From: an uncultured Oxalobacteraceae bacterium
GTDB taxonomy: Bacteria > Pseudomonadota > Gammaproteobacteria > Burkholderiales > Burkholderiaceae
Reading direction: 5' to 3'
Assembly: GCA_946479255.1 (NCBI GenBank)
Contig: CAMLFK010000015.1
Span: 1 to 37,947 of the forward strand
DNA: 37,947 nt
Positions 33,200 through 37,947 of the stretch are shown in pieces. A program made the position numbers and the translations under genes. The first letter of the stretch is position 1. The number at the start of each line of letters is the position of its first letter. The notes beneath the pieces are model-generated. The model did no database searches. It was not told the DNA's origin and saw nothing but the letters and a program-made list of their open reading frames with translations.

Positions 33200-34249
33200 A
33201 TGGACGATGTAGCAAAGCAGAACGAAGGCAACGGCGGCGCCGCCACCCTGTACGATGTGGCCCGCATGGCGGGAGTTTCAGCCATGACGGTGTCGCGCGT
33301 GATCAACGGCAGTGCCAGCGTCAGCGACGCCACCCGCACCAAGGTGATGGCTGCCATCGATGCGCTTAAGTATACGGTCAACCTGGCGGCGCGCGCCGCC
33401 CGGATCGGCACCCTGCGGGTCGGCCTGCTCTACAGCAATCCGAGTGCGGCCTTCCTCAGCGATTTCCTGGTCGGCGCCATGGACCAGTGCCGCCAGGCCG
33501 GCGCCCAGCTGATTCTCGAGCAGTGCGACGACCTGCGCAGCCAGCGCCTGGCGATTGACCAGTTAATTGCCAACGGCGCCGACGGTATCATGGTGCCGCC
33601 GCCGCTGTGCGACTCCAAGTCGGCCTTGAAACAGCTCGACCAGATCGGCATGCCCACCGTGGCCGTGGCCACGGGACGCCCGGTCGCCACCGTGCCGGCC
33701 GTGCGTATTGACGACTACGCGGGCGCCTGGACCATGACGCAGTACCTGCTCTCACTCGGCCATACCGATATCGCGTTCATCAAGGGCGACCCCAAGCACA
33801 CCCCGGCGCAGCTGCGCTTTAACGCCTTCATGGAGGCGATGGAGCAGGCCGGCCTCAAGGTCAAGCCCGAACGCATCGCCCAGGGCATGTTTACCTACCG
33901 CTCCGGCCTGGAAGCGGCGCGCGAACTGCTCAAGCGTAAATCGCGTCCGACCGCGGTCTTCGCCAGTAACGACGACATGGCCGCGGCGGTCATTGCCGTG
34001 GCCCACGGCATGCGCCTGGATGTGCCCAAGGACCTGGCCGTGGCCGGCTTCGACGATACGCCGGTGGCCACGACCGTGTGGCCCGAACTGTCCACCATTC
34101 ACCAGCCCATCGGCGACATGGCGCGCGCCGCCGTCGACCTGCTGGTCGACCAGATCCGGCGCCGCCGCAATGGCGAGCCCAAAGTCGTGCAGCACAGGCT
34201 GCTCGACTTCACTCTCGTCACGCGAGAATCCACCACCCCCGTCAAGTAG
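33200..34249 (+). CDS. LacI family transcriptional regulator 2 (paralog of regulator 1)
   Basis: 349 residues, the same length as regulator 1 and collinear with it without visible gaps. The helix-turn-helix reads TLYDVARMAGVSAMTVSRVING, the hinge region NLAARAAR is identical, and the sensor domain includes VGLLYSNPSAAFLSDFLVGAMD and VAGFDDTPVATTVWPELSTIHQP. Differences cluster outside the DNA-binding head (for example KVKPERIAQ against SVPPERVAE). Both should therefore bind the same TGTTATCGATAACA-like sites, perhaps with different inducers or as heteromers. No copy of that operator is seen in front of this gene. It lies between the TonB-receptor terminator and the GH2 unit. Confidence 0.92.
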   Translation: MDDVAKQNEGNGGAATLYDVARMAGVSAMTVSRVINGSASVSDATRTKVMAAIDALKYTVNLAARAARIGTLRVGLLYSNPSAAFLSDFLVGAMDQCRQAGAQLILEQCDDLRSQRLAIDQLIANGADGIMVPPPLCDSKSALKQLDQIGMPTVAVATGRPVATVPAVRIDDYAGAWTMTQYLLSLGHTDIAFIKGDPKHTPAQLRFNAFMEAMEQAGLKVKPERIAQGMFTYRSGLEAARELLKRKSRPTAVFASNDDMAAAVIAVAHGMRLDVPKDLAVAGFDDTPVATTVWPELSTIHQPIGDMARAAVDLLVDQIRRRRNGEPKVVQHRLLDFTLVTRESTTPVK

Positions 34250-34334
34250 TCCCGCTTTCGTCCTTTCGCATTCGTCCGCCCGCGTCCTCGCCGGCGGGCG
34301 TGCGCTGCCACGCGCAAAAAAACCCACATTTTTT

Positions 34335-34386
34335 CTCACAGAGCGCCTCAATGCTGGTATATTCGCGTTTGAAGATATCGATAACA
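34335..34386 (+). promoter_or_regulatory. Promoter and operator of the GH2 gene
   Basis: CTCACA (34335-34340), a 17-bp spacer and TATATT (34358-34363), followed by the operator AGATATCGATAACA (34373-34386, 12 of 14). A second half-site-like copy TGTGATCGATGGGC (34394-34407, 9 of 14) lies 21 bp further. The -35 is weak. Confidence 0.6.
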
Positions 34387-34398
34387 TCAAGCGTGTGA

Positions 34399-37608
<3,210 letters not shown>

Positions 37609-37695
37609 GCGCGACATATGCCTGCAGAGTATAGGAATCGGCATAAAAGTAGTCTGGCGCTATTGCTCGTTTGACTATACGATGACGGCTTCCCG

Positions 37696-37729
37696 ACAGC
37701 ACCGCCAGGCTTTGCCGGCGGTGCTGTTT
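37696..37729 (+). terminator. Intrinsic terminator between GH2 and galE
   Basis: An 11-bp perfect stem ACAGCACCGCC (37696-37706)/GGCGGTGCTGT (37717-37727) followed by a short TTTGT tract. The U-run is short but the stem is strong. Confidence 0.75.
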
Positions 37730-37757
37730 GTATATACTTACAGGAAGATTTAAGCAT

Positions 37758-37947
37758 ATGAAAATTCTCGTTACGGGCGGACTGGGTTATATCGGTTCGC
37801 ATACTTGCGTAGAACTGATCAAGGCCGGCCACCAGCCGGTCGCGCTGGACAACCTGTCCAATGCCAAGGTCGATGTCAAGGAGCGCGTCGAGCGCATCGC
37901 CGGCCAGGCGCTGCCGTTTATCGAAGCCGACATCCGCGACCGCGCCG
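37758..37947 (+). CDS. galE: UDP-glucose 4-epimerase, N-terminal part (3' end outside window)
   Basis: The last 190 bp encode the GalE N-terminus: [20 protein letters not shown] contains the NAD-binding GxxGxxG motif, followed by VALDNLSNA, the adenine-ribose contact region. It interconverts UDP-galactose and UDP-glucose in the cytoplasm (Leloir pathway and cell-envelope sugar supply). An AGGAAG ribosome binding site lies 10 bp upstream of the ATG. The adjoining beta-galactosidase gives a metabolic link, but the terminator between them makes galE a separate unit. No copy of the locus operator precedes it. Confidence 0.93.
   Translation, partial: MKILVTGGLGYIGSHTCVELIKAGHQPVALDNLSNAKVDVKERVERIAGQALPFIEADIRDRA

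Overview
The window is about 38 kb of GC-rich DNA. Its protein content (monomeric NADP isocitrate dehydrogenase, tungstate ABC transporter, HDOD protein, many secreted glycoside hydrolases with a large TonB-dependent receptor) points to a betaproteobacterium of the Oxalobacteraceae type (Massilia/Duganella-like). This placement rests on protein recognition, not on a marker gene. No rRNA, tRNA, CRISPR array, transposase or prophage gene was seen.

Left part (1-13.9 kb): the 3' end of icd with a strong terminator; a LysR regulator with an apparent in-frame internal deletion, overlapping a tungstate transporter operon (permease, ATPase, binding protein); a secreted heparinase II/III-type polysaccharide lyase; a broken secreted alpha/beta hydrolase; a GH3 lipoprotein; a secreted HAF-repeat beta-propeller protein; a YCII-like protein; and an HDOD protein.

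Central and right part (14-37.6 kb): a carbohydrate utilization locus. Units: beta-propeller gene + GH28/GH49-like beta-helix enzyme; LacI regulator 1; kduI-kduD-mutarotase-like-degenerate AGE gene; LacY-like symporter + GH88; AGE epimerase/isomerase-PfkB kinase-GH97; GH43 lipoprotein; TonB-dependent receptor; LacI regulator 2 (close paralog of the first); secreted GH2 beta-galactosidase. The start of galE lies at the right edge.

Nearly every unit of this locus carries a copy of a 14-bp palindrome close to TGTTATCGATAACA, placed next to or over a promoter. This is best explained as the shared operator of the two LacI paralogs, whose recognition helices are almost identical. The exception is the LacI 2 gene, where no copy was found.

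Inferred working model: the receptor brings oligosaccharides across the outer membrane. Periplasmic GH43, GH97, GH2 and the GH28/GH49-like enzyme trim them. The LacY-type symporter imports fragments carrying an unsaturated glucuronyl end. Cytosolic GH88 releases that residue, and KduI and KduD convert it to 2-keto-3-deoxygluconate. A second branch (AGE-family isomerase plus PfkB kinase) probably handles mannose/fructose-type sugars. The substrate is likely a glucuronic-acid-containing heteropolysaccharide with neutral side sugars; its identity cannot be fixed from sequence alone.
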